The notes under the pieces were generated by a model. That model was not told the DNA's origin. It saw nothing but the letters and a program-made list of their open reading frames with translations, and did not search any database. The position numbers and the translations under genes are program-made. From positions 5,828,001-5,892,000 of the forward strand of contig BSBN01000297.1 in NCBI GenBank assembly GCA_027924645.1: DNA of 64,000 nt, in the 5' to 3' direction. Source of the stretch: Cunninghamia lanceolata (lineage: Eukaryota; Streptophyta; Pinopsida; Cupressales; Cupressaceae). Of this stretch, positions 1 to 12,224 are shown in pieces. How positions within the stretch are numbered: the first letter of the stretch is position 1; each line of letters opens with the position of its first letter.

Positions 1-610
1 ATCTAGAAGTGAGCAACAATTGTTCTAAATTTAATATTTGGAAATATTGATTAATCTACATAACCTGCTAACTATTTGACAAAATATCTATGGGCCATTT
101 TTGCAATTTACAAGCTTGTTCTATTATTTCTGTTGAGCTGATCCACAGTTCTCTCTCAAAAGATAGGTGGAATACTGATTGTAGAAACAATGTTTTTTAT
201 TGATTTGCAGCTAATTAAGAATGGAAGACGTGTGATCATAATGGGTGATGATACATGGTTACAAGTATTTCTTCTTGAATACTTTCATAATATATGCTTA
301 TATTGTTGTAAAATTCCTTATCATCCCACTTTGTTTTGCATATTTCAAAGTTTCCTAAATCTTTTAAAAATATTAACAAATTTTGAGTTTTTTTATTGTG
401 GACAAGTACAGAGCAAGGAGAAAATGCAAAACTAGTGCCTTCTAGATGCATTTATAGTCCACCCCATGTGCAACACTGGCATCACTAAAGACATGCATTC
501 ACACCGATGGCTTTTTAGCTTTAGTTTTAGTTTTTTCAGTATTAAAAGCATAATAAATCAGCAGTTTGCATACTGCAGAAAGATTATGTCTTGAAAACTC
601 TATATATAGA
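1..610. other. No gene seen, left edge
   Basis: AT-rich sequence. Short open frames exist on both strands, but none resembles a known protein or shows coding-like composition. No LTR end, tRNA or other signal was recognised. Confidence 0.4.
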
Positions 611-802
611 GTTCTTTGTAACATTTTTATATACAGTTTGAATATACAGTGAATTATTTTCCAGCATTGTTATTTCAATCCTTTGAGCAGATTTGTTGAT
701 AAACAAGTTCTTTGTAACATATTTATATACAGTTTGAATATACAGTGAATTATTTTCCAGCATTGTTGTTTCAATCCTTTGACTAGATTTGTTGAAGTTT
801 AT
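611..802. repeat. 96-bp tandem duplication, two copies
   Basis: A unit beginning gttctttgtaac at 611 is repeated at 707, giving a 96-bp period with only a few substitutions. The open frame that crosses it on the minus strand simply repeats itself and is not a credible gene. Confidence 0.8.
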
Positions 803-869
803 CAAAAAAAAATGGCATAGTTGATGTTTATCATGTACTAGTTGTTTATAGAGGAGTAGTTGATTGAAA

Positions 870-1259
870 AATAATGATTAAAATGACCAAATATACTACC
901 AATGGATGGAAATCAGTGACTAAATAAATGACTAAATATACTACCAATTGACGACAATTAATGAATGACTAAATAAATTTGGTCACGAGATAAATGACTG
1001 TCAATAAACTACCAATGGTCACGTGACTAAATATACTACCAAATTACCAAATATACTACCAAATTGATAACTAAATATACTACCAAATTTATGACTAAAT
1101 ATACTACCAAATTAATGACTAAAATTTGTTTGGTCATAAATTTGGTCACAAGATAAATGACCAGCAATAAACTACCAATGGTCACGTGACCAAACTACTG
1201 ATCACATGACCAATTTTTGGTAGTTTATTTAGTCATTTATTTTTGTTTTTCTACTAGTG
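870..1259. mobile_element. CACTA-like transposon terminus with short-repeat array
   Basis: The right end, tttttctactagtg at 1246-1259, reads on the other strand as CACTAGTAGAAAAA, the typical start of En/Spm (CACTA) elements. Inward lie many copies of an approximately 18-nt motif, gactaaatatactaccaa, in direct orientation. Inverted copies near 1208-1236 form the subterminal repeats expected of such elements. I found no matching left terminus, so the left limit is approximate and the element may be truncated. It abuts the broken copia element at 1260. Confidence 0.45.
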
Positions 1260-2458
1260 GTAGAGCTCTCCTCATTATCAAGTCCAATAGATGTTTTTGG
1301 TTCAACTTTCTCAGGGGTGGAAGGAAGCTAAACCACATCCTCTTTCTTCTCTTCTTTCTCTGGATGCAAGACAACAGAAGAAGGATTGCGCTCTTTGAAG
1401 ATCACACTTCTTCTATACAAAAATCTCTTAGCCTGTGGATCCCAAAGCTTGTACCCTTTCACACTGATTCCATAACCGATGAAGATACACTTCACAGCCT
1501 TGTTCTCCAATTTAGACCTCTTCTCCTTAGGCACATATGCATATGCCTCACAACCAAATAATTGAATGTGTCTCAATGAAGGATTTTTACCAGACCACAC
1601 CTCCATAGGTGTCTTTTCAATGAGCACTGATGTAGGAGCCCTGTTAACTAGGTAACAAGTTGTAGCAACAGCTTTAGCCCAAAACTTTTGTTCAAGGCTA
1701 GCTCCACTTAGCATACTCCTTGCCCTCTCCATCAACATTTTATTCATCTTCTCTATAACTCCATTCTATTGAGGGGTATACGGAGTTGTCTTGTGCCTCT
1801 CAATCCCCTATTCTTTACAGAACTTTTCAAAATCTATTGAACAAAACTCACCACCATTGTCAGTCCTCAAACACTTAATATTTCTATCCTTCTAATTCTC
1901 TATAAGAGCTTTGAACTCTTTGAATCTACTAAATACTTTAGATTTACTTCTAAGGAAATACACCCATGTCCTTCTACTGTAATCATCAATGAATGAAACA
2001 AAATAAATAGATTTTGAAATCGAAGGAACATTAATAGGACCAAACACATTAGAATGAATCAAGTCCAACATCTCAGAAGATTTGTGAGAACTAGAATAAA
2101 ATTGAACACAGTTTTGTTTTCCATAAATACAATGTTCACAAAAATCAAACTCAAGGTTACATTCATTCATACCTTCAACAAGATTTTTATTTTTTAGGGT
2201 CCTCAAACCTTTCTCACCAATGTGACCAAGCCTTTGGTGCCATAACATTGTCTTCTTAGCTGAAAGTTTTATCTCCATAGAGTGAGCACCCTTAGGTACC
2301 CAGAAAGCATGACCATCGAAAGTAGATGCAATAGTCCTCTTCACTGGTGGTTCCAATGGTGAGGATGAAGACTCTGAAGCTCTCTTTTTCAAAAAAAAAG
2401 GCACTATTACACTGAAACATGCATGCATCAAGCTAAAATAGAGTGCCAATTTGAACAC
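1260..2458 (-). pseudogene. Ty1/copia integrase, C-terminally truncated polyprotein
   Basis: Read on the minus strand, this starts with the GAG-pre-integrase zinc region: LWHQRLGHIGEKGL, then CEHCIYGKQ. The integrase core follows with its first catalytic Asp in DLIHSNVFGP and the FIDDYSRRTWVYFL block. The lower part, from 1747 down, carries the family block AVATTCYLVNRAPTSVL and the C-terminal FIGYGISVKGYKLWDP region. It then enters the low-complexity linker that normally precedes reverse transcriptase. In-frame stops separate the two open segments (2458-1892 and 1747-1328). RT and RNase H are missing because the element ends at about 1260 beside the CACTA-like terminus. Confidence 0.85.
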
Positions 2459-3614
2459 CCTTAGTCAACACCATAGATCCTCTATTCATCTTGCATCCTC
2501 CATTTGAGAAAATAACCTTCACACCCACATCATTCAACTTACTTATAGAAAGAAGGATCCATGCCAAACAAGGGATATGTAGAACACCATTGATTCCTTT
2601 CACTTCTCCATCAGGGTATCAAATCAAGACTCTTCTACACCCAACAATCTTCAGGTGAGAATCATCACCCAAGTACACCTTTCCACCATTGTATTCTTCA
2701 TACTTTGAAAACCAACCTCGATGTGAGGTCATGTGAAAGGATGCACTAGAGTCAATAAGCCACACATCCTCAGATGCATGCATTGCCAAGGCAGTGACAA
2801 ATGCTTCTCCTTCATCTTGAGAGGACTTGTCAGAATCTGAATCATAGTTATTCTTTTTCTTTTTCTCCTCCTTGCACTCCTTGCGGAAGTGACCAAGTTT
2901 GTTGCAGTTCCAACATAAAGCCTTGGGCTTTCTGGGAAACTTAGATCTCCCACAGGATTTGGATCTTCCTTTGTCTTCCTTCTTCTTATCCTTTTTCTTT
3001 CCCTTCTCTTTAGATCTACCACAAACCGCAAGAGCCTCCTTAGTTGATTTGGAAGACTTTCTCCGCATCTCTTTAGACAACAATGAAGAAACCACTTCAT
3101 CCATCTTGAAGGTGGTAGTGGTGCTCCCAATGGCCATAACAAGGTGATCCCATGAATTTGTTAAGGAACATAGTAATGTCATACATTGATCCTCCTCCTC
3201 CATCTTCACACCGACAAAGGTCAACTAAGCAACAAGCATATTGAATGTATTCAGGTGATCAACAACAAATCCTCCATCTTCCAACCTTAGATAATACAAT
3301 TTATTTCATAGGAATAACTTGTTCACTAGGGATTTCACCTAACAAACATCTCCAAGCTTCTTCCAAAGATCTTTTGCAGTCTTCTCTTCATGGATATTCA
3401 AGAGCACTAAGTCAGTCAAACAAAGTCTTATCAGACCCTTAGCCTCATGATCCATCAGATCCCAATCTTCTTGTTTCATGCTTGATGGCATGGATCTGGA
3501 TACTACAAGCCATAGATCTCTATCCACCAATAAGTCCTTCATCTTGAGTATCCACAAATCAAAGTTGCCTCCATTAAAATTCTCTATATCAAACCTCCCA
3601 GATGTTCTCACCAT
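2459..3614 (-). pseudogene. Ty1/copia gag and protease, stop-broken
   Basis: The ATG at 3614 opens a copia gag (FDIENFNGGNFDLWILKMKD). The frame continues to 2619 and is broken by in-frame stops around 3338-3225. A CCHC zinc knuckle (CWNCNKLGHFRKEC) follows a Lys/Arg-rich basic stretch. The aspartic protease site is DSSAS (VWLIDSSASFH), a variant of the usual D-S/T-G/A. Past 2619 the protease tail is readable (SISKLNDVGVKVIFSNGG) up to a frameshift near 2455 that separates it from integrase. In an intact element it would encode the capsid and the processing enzyme; here it is a fossil. Confidence 0.85.
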
Positions 3615-3720
3615 CTCTTTCCTGCAACAAAAATTTCAAAATCCTCTACACAATCCCCCGCTCAAATGAAGATCAGCTCAAAAATCCCTCTACCCAACAA
3701 CTAGAACCAAAGGTGATCAA

Positions 3721-3732
3721 TATCCAATACCA
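3721..3732 (-). promoter_or_regulatory. Copia primer-binding site, degenerate
   Basis: On the minus strand TGGTATTGGATA follows the LTR end (CA at 3736-3735). It resembles the initiator-Met tRNA site TGGTATCAGAGC of plant copia elements in its first six bases and diverges after that. Confidence 0.5.
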
Positions 3733-3734
3733 AC

Positions 3735-3776
3735 TGAAAGGAAGCAAGGTATGTGAAAAATGCTTCCTACACTAAT
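3735..3776 (-). repeat. End of copia 5' LTR
   Basis: The short U5 remainder between the G1 insertion point and the primer-binding site. It continues the LTR part at 12225-13190 once G1 is taken out. Confidence 0.6.
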
Positions 3777-4622
3777 TGATGCAGGAGCATTCCAAGATGC
3801 ACTGCAATCTTGCATCAACCAAAAATATTTGCATTCATTTTGTTTTCTTTCATTTTCTAGTTTAGTATAGTTAGTTCAGTCAGTAGAATTTTCTATATTT
3901 TGGTCTGTATTCTGTTTTAGTTTCATTTTAGACCTTACGGAACAGGACTTAGCATCTAGACATCATCATGGACATCATATCCAAAATTTAGATTATTTAA
4001 ACCAATTACCAGAAAGATATTGCTATCAGAAGATTAATTGTTTTCCTAGAACAGAGCATTCAAATAGTCTCAGACAATCAACTAAAGGTGAAGGCTTGCG
4101 GAGCACTTCCATGACTTGCGGAGTTAAAAGACACATCATTCAAAATAGTTTGGAACCTAGCTGACCTTCCCTGAGGTCTGCACATTGATTCATTCACTTG
4201 TAGAGGATTTCCATATGTTTTGGGCTGACCTACCTATGTACACATGTTACATCTCTTACATTGGAATTTGTAATCTTCTTGGCTGACGCAGAGGATTCTT
4301 ATGATCTGGATATGACATATAATCATGTAATAGATGCATAGGAAAGTAGTTAATCAGTGATAGATAGTTCATAAGTTAGATTTTCTTCTATAAGGTGCTT
4401 CAAAGCCATATCTTGTGCATATATTGTAACTAGAGAATCAGGCCTATGAGCCCTAATTTGTAAGCCCGCATGTTGCCAACATGTTAGTATTTTGAATCTT
4501 TGATATATTGAACATTTGAATCTGCATTTACATCCTATATTTGAGTTGCTTCCATTGTGTTTACTCTTGATGCATGGTCTAGACTGTTCACTTTGTGGAC
4601 CCTCTTAACTGTGACTACACCA
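3777..4622 (+). repeat. G1 5' LTR
   Basis: Begins tgatgcaggagc and ends gactacacca. It is collinear with 11376-12224 over its whole length, with scattered substitutions (visibly old, several percent). The first 40 bases contain a tgatgca/tgcatca inverted repeat. Confidence 0.9.
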
Positions 4623-4624
4623 AG

Positions 4625-4640
4625 TGGTATCAGAGCCAGG
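4625..4640 (+). promoter_or_regulatory. G1 primer-binding site (initiator Met tRNA)
   Basis: TGGTATCAGAGCCAGG starts two bases after the 5' LTR. The first 12 bases are the standard plant site complementary to the 3' end of initiator tRNA-Met. Confidence 0.9.
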
Positions 4641-4824
4641 TTTGAATCCTTTGGGAGCAAAGTGAGTGAAGTTGGTGAAGGAATTCCATAAGATCTTCCT
4701 GTGAACAGATCACTGATCCCAAGGTAGACTACTTGTGTTGTCAATCGATCGTCGATTATGAGGTTGTTGTCAGCTTGTAGCCCGATCACTGAAATTGAGG
4801 CAGTTACACTTGATCCTAGGAAGA

Positions 4825-5900
4825 GATGCCATTAAGAAGAATACCTATTGTTGGTACTATGGCTAGAAGAATGGATGAGATGATGGAAATGATGAAAACA
4901 ATGCAAGTTCACTTGGATGTTGTTGAAGAAGATTGAAGAAGAGGATTGACACCTTGACCTAATCTTGAAAGTGATGATGAAGAATTTCAATCCACTAATC
5001 AAAATGAAGAAACCCTAGAAGAAGAAGAAGAATCAAATCAAGTGAAAATGTTGTGAGCTATTTCAAATATTAGAAAAAGACCTAGAGTGGATGTACCAAA
5101 CTATACTAGCAACTTGAATCTGGAGGAGCTGATTGATTGGATAAATGACCTAGAAGAATACTTTGAATACGAAGAAATTGAAGATCCAGATAAGGTGAAA
5201 GAATATGTTTCTATTTGGTGGAAAGAAGTTCAACTGGATAAAAATAGGAGAGGAAAGTAAAAGATCATAAAATGGGATAGAATGGTGACAAAGTTGAAGA
5301 ATCAGTTTATACCTACTAACTATGAGTTGGAATTGTTGAAGAGATTGCAAAACCTGAGACAAAAGGAGAGATATGTGAAGGAGTACACTGAAGAATTTCA
5401 TAAGATGATCAGAAGGACAAGGCATAGTGAAGAAAGCAAGGAGAAAGTGGCAAGATACATCAATGGACTGAGATTGAACATTCAAGAAGAACTGAGTTGG
5501 GTGAGGATGACAACACTGGAAGAAGCATATCAGTTTGCCCTAAAAGTTGAAGAAAAGTTGAACAAGAAGCATGAGCAGAGATAGAGAGGTAGAGGAGGCA
5601 AATTTCAAAGAGGTAGAACATTTTATGGAGGAGAAAGATCATTTGTAGAGAAAAGCAAACAAGATAGCACATTCAAGAAGGAGGACAGAGATACCAATGC
5701 ATATTGGAGGGATGACAAAATTTTCTACCACAAAGGAAACTCTAATTCTTATCAGAGTCAAGGATACAGAAGAGATGGAAGAGGACCTGATAGGAGAACA
5801 TTTAAAGGAACCTATTTTAAGTGTGGAGGTGAAGGACACAGAGCATTTGAAGGTCATCAAGGAAGTACAAGAAAGAAGACAGAGAACAATGAAAGAATAG
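4825..5900 (+). pseudogene. G1 gag
   Basis: The ATG at 4825 is followed by MARRMDEMMEMM. After frameshifts and stops the retrotransposon-gag core is clear at 5282-5584 (LKNQFIPTNYELELLKRLQNL, then QKERYVKEYTEEFHKM). A Gly/Arg-rich stretch follows. The zinc knuckle near 5812-5850 keeps only part of its C-C-H-C set: YFKCGGEGH has Tyr where the first Cys belongs, and the last Cys is missing. Stops include 4936 and 5584. Confidence 0.8.
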
Positions 5901-8900
5901 ATTATGTAGAAGAGGAACCTGTTGGATCACTGAGTTTAGTTGGTAAACCTGAGAAAGGAGAATCACTTACCATGAAGAGAGCACTATTTCAAGCAATGAC
6001 AAATAAGGAACCATCACAGAGGAAAAGCTTGTTCTGGACTAGATGTAAATCAGGAGGTAAATTTTGTAAGGTTGTAATTGATAGTGGTAGTTTAGATAAT
6101 TTGGTTTTAGAGGAGATGGTGACAAAGATGAAGATGGAGAGATTGAAACACCCTAAGCCATAGTAGATAGCATGGATTTAGGATGATTATAAGGTACTAG
6201 TGAGTGAACAATGTTTGGTGAAATTTCATATTGGATCTTATCATGATGAAGTATTGAGTGATATTATGCCTATGGATGTATGTCATATATTGTTGGGTAG
6301 ACCATGGCAGTATGATAGAAAATCTATACATGATGGGAGAAAGAATACATATACTATAACATCAAATGGAAAGAGAATTACATTGATCCCTTTGGAAGAT
6401 GAACCTAAGAGTGAAGTATGTGGGGATGCTAGAATTTGTTTGGTTGATGGAAGGAAATTTCTAGATGGTTTGAGACATGAGAATATGTGTTATGCTTTGA
6501 TTCCTAAGAAGCCTGAAACCCTAAAGACAGAGACTGAAGAATCGCAACTGGAGGAGATAACTAAATTGCTAATAGAGTATGACGACATCATATTAGAAAA
6601 TGTACCTAAAGGATTGCCACCTATCAGGAGTATCAATGATCACATGGATCTTATACCTGGAGCTAGTTTGCCTAATAAAGCATCACACAGAATGACACCA
6701 GCAGAGAATGAAGAATTAAAGAGACAGATGCAAGAGTTGCTGAGGAAAGGTTTGATTAGAGAAAGCTTGAGCCCTTGTGTAGTACCTGCATTTTTAGCAC
6801 CAAAGAAGGATGGAGAATGGAGGATGTGTACAGACTCTAGAGCAATCAACAACATCACAGCTAAGTATAGATTTTCATTGTCAAGGATGGATGAAAATAT
6901 GGATTGTTTGAGTGGAGAAAAATATTTTACAAAGATAGACTTCAAGAGTGGATACCGTCATATCAGAATCAAAGAAGGAGATGAATGGAAGATTGCTTTT
7001 AAGACAAGTGAAGGATTGTATGAGTGGTTAGTGATGCATTTTGGATTGACAATTGCATTGAGTACTTTCATGAGATTGATTAATGAAGTTCTAAATAAAT
7101 TCTTGTGTAAGTTTGTTATTGTATATCTTGGATGATATTCTAATTTTTAGTAAGACAAAAGAAGAACATTTGTGGCACCTAAGACAAGTATTGCAGAGGT
7201 TAAGAGAAGAGAAATTGTTGATAAACATTAAGAAGTGTAGTTTCATGAAGGAAGAATTGGTATACTTGGGATTTGTGATTTCTATGGAAGGATTGAAGAT
7301 GGACCCTGAGAACGTTAGAGCAATTGTTGAGTGGCCTACACCAGAGAGTATTGGAAAAGTTAGGTCATTTCATGGATTAGCTAGTTTCTACAAGAAGTTC
7401 ATTAGAAATTTTAGTTCAGTATGCACACCTATGACATAGACAATGAGAGGTGACAGAAAGGACTTTAAGTCGACATCAGGAGAAAATAAAATTTTTGAAT
7501 TGTTGAAGCAGAAAGTGACAGAGCAACCAGTGTTAGCATTACCAAATTTCAACAAAGTATTTCAAGTAGATTGTGATGCAAGTGGAAATCCAATAGGAGC
7601 AGTGTTAAGTCATGAGGGTAGACCTATAGTATATTTTAGTGAGAAGTTGAATGATGCAAGGAGAAGATATTCAGTTTATGATCAAGAGTTCTATGCCATA
7701 ATTCAAGCCTTGAAGAAGTGGAGACATTACTCGTTGCCTAAGGAATTTGTGTTATATACAAATCATCAAGCTTTGCAGTATTTGAACAATCAAGGGAAAT
7801 TGAATCAGAGATATGAGATGGGTAGAGTTTATGCAAAGTTACACCTTTGTATTGAAGCATAGAAGTGGAAAATTAAACAAAGTTGCAAATGCATTAAGTA
7901 GAAGAAGTAACTTGTTGATAGAGATGAGAGTTGAAGTGTTAGGATTTGAGGAATTGAAGAACATGTATGAAGAAGACCTTGATTTTGCAGAACATTAGAA
8001 AGCATGTAAGGAGCCTTTTGTGATAGATAGGAACAAGTGGTTGGATTATTTCATTCAGGAGGATATGTTGTTCAAAAGAAATCAGTTGTGTGTACCTAGG
8101 AGTTCAATGAGAGACAATTTGATCAAAGAGAAACATAGTGGTGGATTGGCAAGACATTTTGGAATTAATAAGATAGTGGCTTTGGTAAGTGAAAATTATT
8201 TTTGGCCTCAGATATATAAGAATGTTAGGAAGTTTGTGCAGAGTTGTAGAGTATGTCGAGTTGCAAAAGGAAAGTAGTCAAAATATTGGGTTGTACATAT
8301 TTTTGACAATACTGGAGAGACCTTGGGAAGACATAAGCATGGATTTCATATTGGGATTGCCAAAGACACATAGAAGACATGATTCTATATTTGAAGTGGT
8401 GGATAGATTTTCAAAGATGGCACATTTCATACCTTGCAAGAAAGCAAGTGATGTAGTTCATGTGGCTAACCTTTTTTTCAAGGAGATTGTGAGATTGCAT
8501 GGATTACCTAAAAGTATAGTTTTAGACAGAGATACAAGATTCCTTGGATACTTTTGGATGACACTTTAAAAGAAGATGAAGACAACTTTGAAGTTTAGTT
8601 TAGCATGTCATCCACAAACTGATGGACAGATAGAGGTAGTAAATAGGATTTTGGGAAACCTGTTGAGATGTTTGGTTGGAGAGAAGACAGGAAATTTGGA
8701 TCTAATTCTATCACAAGCAGAGTTTGCATACAATAATTTAGTGAATAGTAGTACAGGACTTGAACACCATTTGAGATTGTGATAGGAACTAACCCTAGAG
8801 GAGTAGTAGAGTTGAGAGACATCAGTATGGAGAATTAAAGGAGTGCAAAGGCAGAAGAATTTGCAGGACACGTGGAGACGGTGCATAATCAGGTTAAGAA

Positions 8901-9122
8901 GCATTAGGAGGAGATGAACAATAAGTATAAGGAGAAAGAAAATGAGAAGAGGAGACATAAAGAATTTTCAATGGGATATGATTTAATGGTATATCTGAGA
9001 AAAGAAATATTTTTAGGAGGGACATATAACAAGTTGAAGATAAAGAAGTTTGGACCATGTTAGATACTCAGAAAGTTTGATTCAGGAAATGCATATGAAG
9101 TGGAGCTACGTGAGACATTGGG
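5901..9122 (+). pseudogene. G1 pol: protease, RT, RNase H, integrase
   Basis: Protease has VVIDSGS near 6075 and later ILLGRPWQYDR. Reverse transcriptase has FTKIDFKSGYRHIRI near 6930; a one-base insertion near 7131 shifts the frame exactly at the Y-L-D-D active site. RNase H is at 7545-7860 (FQVDCDASGNPIGAVL, YSVYDQEFYAI) and ends in another frameshift. The integrase zinc region is at 8130-8275 (H, H, CRVC) and its core at 8300-8780 keeps all three catalytic acids ([27 protein letters not shown]). The C-terminal GTYNKLK / KKFGPC block is near 9020-9060. At least four frame changes and several stops are present. Confidence 0.88.
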
Positions 9123-9389
9123 TGATGAGACCATAAAGTGTTTCATCTTTAGTCAAATAAAAGCATATATTTTCTCTTCATTAAATCAGTTTTCGAAGTG
9201 GACTTGAGTATGGGTTTGAAGATTTTTAGCTAAATATCAAATAAACTTGTCTAAATGCAACAATCAATGTCATGCATGAGTTTATCGTGATATTACATGT
9301 TCACCTCGAGATCAGAAATTATTTTATCAATAAAGTGAAGAGAAAGTCTATTTATGTTAAGTTGCAGAGTTTCAGAGTTGCAAAGCTCT

Positions 9390-9685
9390 AGAGATGCACG
9401 GAGCTCCGAAGATGGATAGAGCTCTGGAGATGCACGGAGCTCTGGAGATGCACAAAGCGCTGGAGATGGACGGAGCTCCAAAGATGCACAGAGCTCCAGA
9501 GATGCACAGAGCTCTAGAGATGGACAGATCTCTAGAGATGGACAGAGCTCTAGAGATGCACAGAACTCCAGAGATGGATAGAGCTCTGAAGATGCACAGA
9601 GCACTGGAAATGGACAGATCTCTAGAGATGCACAAAGCTCCAGAGATGCATAGAGCTCCGGAGATGCATAGAGCGTAAGAGATGC
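9390..9685. repeat. 18-bp minisatellite
   Basis: About 16 units of roughly gagatgcacagagctct, each with a gagctc palindrome. Because 18 is a multiple of 3, long frames with hexapeptide repeats (for example MHRALE/MDRALE) appear on both strands. These are a by-product of the repeat, not a gene. Confidence 0.9.
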
Positions 9686-10265
9686 AGAAGTCAAAAAGGT
9701 AGTTTTAGTAAAACTGTGATATCTCTCTCATTTCTTAATAAAATTTAGAAATTTAAAATGATCTGGAAAGATGGAAGTTAGAGGAACAAAAATCAAAAAT
9801 CATTTGAGGAGATCTAGTAAAACAAATAAGAAGTTTATGACAGAAGTTGACTGCTATAGAGCGTCAGAGATACACAGAGCGCTAGAGATGCAGAAGTTAA
9901 AAAGGCAGTTTCAGTAAAACTGCAATATCTCACTCATTTCTTAATAAAAATTAGAATTTCAAAATGATCCAAAAATCTTAAAGAGAGAGGAACAAATCTA
10001 TGAAGGCATTTTGAAGAGATTCATTAAAATGAATAAATGGTTAATGATATAAGTTAACTATTACAGAGAGCGAAGATGCAGAACAGAAAAGTCAAGAAAA
10101 CTAGTTTCAGTAAAACTATGTTATCTCTCTCATTTATTAATGAAATGTAGAAATTCAAAATGATCTGGAAAGATGGAAGTTAGAGGAACAAAACCCAAAA
10201 ATTATTTGAGGAGATTTGGTAAAACAAATGAGCAATTTATGACAGAAGTTGACTGTTCTGCAAGC
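9686..10265. repeat. Three diverged tandem repeats of about 190-210 bp
   Basis: Each unit begins near gcagaagtcaaaaaggcagtt, runs through aaactgtgatatctctctcatttc and ttagaggaacaaa, and ends with gacagaagttgactg followed by a remnant of the 18-bp minisatellite. The units start near 9680, 9888 and 10078. The array seems to have grown with the minisatellite as part of the unit. Confidence 0.75.
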
Positions 10266-11040
10266 TCTAGAGATGTTCTAGAAATAATTTATGAAGTTGT
10301 TGCAAATTCTTCCAATCTACCAACACACACTCTGAGATTTTCTGAAGGATAGATTGACTATAATGACTCCTAAATTAATGGATCTAATTATGAGTAATTA
10401 TTCCATGCAAAGAATACACACTAGTGTCATTGCATGTCTTTCTAAAAGACTGCATGTTTTGCCTTGTAATCAGCAATTGTATAATCAATTAACTAAATGA
10501 ATAAGTTTAGTTAGTTGCATGAATAAGTTCTCTACTCTAGAGAGACTCTCAATTAGAATTTAATAACCATAGTTATATATATAGAACTATGGCATAGAAT
10601 AAAGGGAGGAAAGGAGGTTGTAAAAGAATTCATTGAAGGAAAGAAGAACTCTATTTTTTTTATGACAACATGTATTTTAGATCTTGAAGGTTATTGAATA
10701 AAGAAAGTTGTTCTACCCATTTGCTGATTGCTGGAATTGATTAGTCTCTCCGGAGGAAGGAGCAAGGGCCCACTCCAACCAAAGGGCAGAGACTTTCATT
10801 AGTTGCTTTGTTGTTATGTATAATTCCTTTAGTTGTTCTAGTTTTGCCTTCCATAGAATAATTTTTTTTTCTGCTATGCAATTCCTTTATTCCAGAATTA
10901 GATCAACTGCTCAAATTATTTCTTTCCTTAGATTAAATTATCTTTTTCAGCAGAGTTAAACCCTAGTCTATTCCATGCAATTGTTGTCAATTCCCTTTTG
11001 TAGAAAAGATTGCCATGCAAGTTATTCCTTCTCCCTCTTG

Positions 11041-11344
11041 CATATGAAGTGGAGCTACCGAAGACATTGGGTATATCACCTATTTTCAACATTGCAAACC
11101 TATATCAGTATCATGAAGGAGAGTTCAGTGATAGTATTGAAGATCACTTGAATTCTAGTAGTTACCACAACAAGCACTGGAGCGGATTGAAGACATCTTG
11201 GATAGCAGAGTTGGATGCAACACTAGAGGAAAGCAATACAAAGAATATCTTGTGAAGTGGAAAGGCAGACCAGAAGAAGACTCATCTTGGATTTCTCAGG
11301 CTGAGGTGGACCATCTTGGTTTTCCTCTAGCCCCAACAAAGTGA
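11041..11344 (+). pseudogene. G1 integrase tail and chromodomain
   Basis: The first part reads AYEVELPKTLGISPIFNIANL, the usual last block of chromovirus integrase. In another frame, from 11183 to the stop at 11342-11344, is a chromodomain: RIEDILDSRVG, then EYLVKWKGR and DSSWISQAEV. Such domains bind modified histones and steer integration into heterochromatin in this group. One frameshift lies near 11180. The 3' LTR starts 31 bp after the stop. Confidence 0.85.
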
Positions 11345-11375
11345 GGGACTCACTTTTTCAACAATCCCAGGTGTC

Positions 11376-12224
11376 TGATGCAAGAGCATCCTAGGTTGCA
11401 CAACAATCTTGCATCAACAAAAAATATTTGCATTCATTTTGTCTTCTTTCATTTTCTAGTTCAATACAATAAGTTTAGTTAGTAGCAGTTTCTGTATTTT
11501 GGTCTACATTCTACCTTAGTTTCATTTCAGACCTTGCAGAACAGGACTTAGCATCTAGACATCATCATGCACATCATATCCAAAATTTAGATCATTTGAA
11601 CTAGTTACCGGAAAGATATCGCTATCAGAAGCTCAATTATTTTCTCAAAACAAATCATTCAGACAATCTCAAACAATCAGCTAAAGGTGAAGTATTGCAA
11701 AGCACTTCCATGACTTGGAGAGCTAAACAACACATCGTTCAAGATAGTATGGAACCTGGCCAACCTTCCCTAAGGTCTACACATTGATTCATTCACTTGC
11801 AGAGGATTTCCATATGTTTTGGGATGACCTATCCATGTACACACATTACATCTCTTACATTGGAGTTTGTAATCTTCTTGGCCGACGTGGAGGATTCTTG
11901 TGATCTAGAAATGATATATAATCATATAATAGATGCATAGGAAAGTAGTTAATCACTGATAGATAGTTCATAAGTTAGATTTTCTTCTGTAAGGCGCTTC
12001 AAAGCCATATCTTGTGCATACATTGTAACTAGAGAATCGGGCATGTGAGCCCTAATTTGTAAGCCCACATGTTGTTGGCATGTTAGTATTTTGAATCTTT
12101 AATATATTGAACATCTGAATCTACATTTGCATCCTATATTTGAGTTTCTAGAACTATTGTGTTTACTCTTGATGCATGGTCTAGACTGTTCACTTTGTGG
12201 ACCCTCCTAACCGTGACTGCACCA
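11376..12224 (+). repeat. G1 3' LTR
   Basis: Begins tgatgcaagagc and ends gactgcacca. It is the partner of 3777-4622, 849 against 846 bp. Confidence 0.9.

Larger units (their letters stand above)
9123..11038. mobile_element. 1.9-kb segment splitting the G1 integrase tail
   Basis: The integrase tail stops at about 9120 and resumes at 11040. An imperfect direct repeat of about 34 bp flanks the gap: gcatatgaagtggagctac at 9090 and again at 11039. So about 1.9 kb was inserted with a flanking duplication, or brought in by recombination between copies. It holds an 18-bp minisatellite, three 200-bp repeats and a gene-free AT-rich part (10270-11000). No coding sequence or poly-A tail is evident, and the element type is unknown. 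Confidence 0.55.
3777..12224 (+). mobile_element. Chromodomain Ty3/gypsy retrotransposon (G1)
   Basis: An 8.4-kb element with LTRs at both ends (846 and 849 bp), a TGGTATCAGAGC primer site, gag, protease, RT, RNase H, integrase and a C-terminal chromodomain, which marks a chromovirus. Several frameshifts and stops inactivate it. A segment of about 1.9 kb interrupts the integrase tail. The flanking 5-mers, ctaat before and ccgat after, match at 3 of 5 positions, in keeping with an old insertion. It sits in the 5' LTR of the copia element. Confidence 0.9.

Noticed and set aside
9293..9694. Long overlapping open frames on both strands with hexapeptide repeats, as a possible repeat-protein gene
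   Set aside because: They are the automatic result of an 18-bp minisatellite that lacks stops in several frames. There is no start context or non-repetitive domain.
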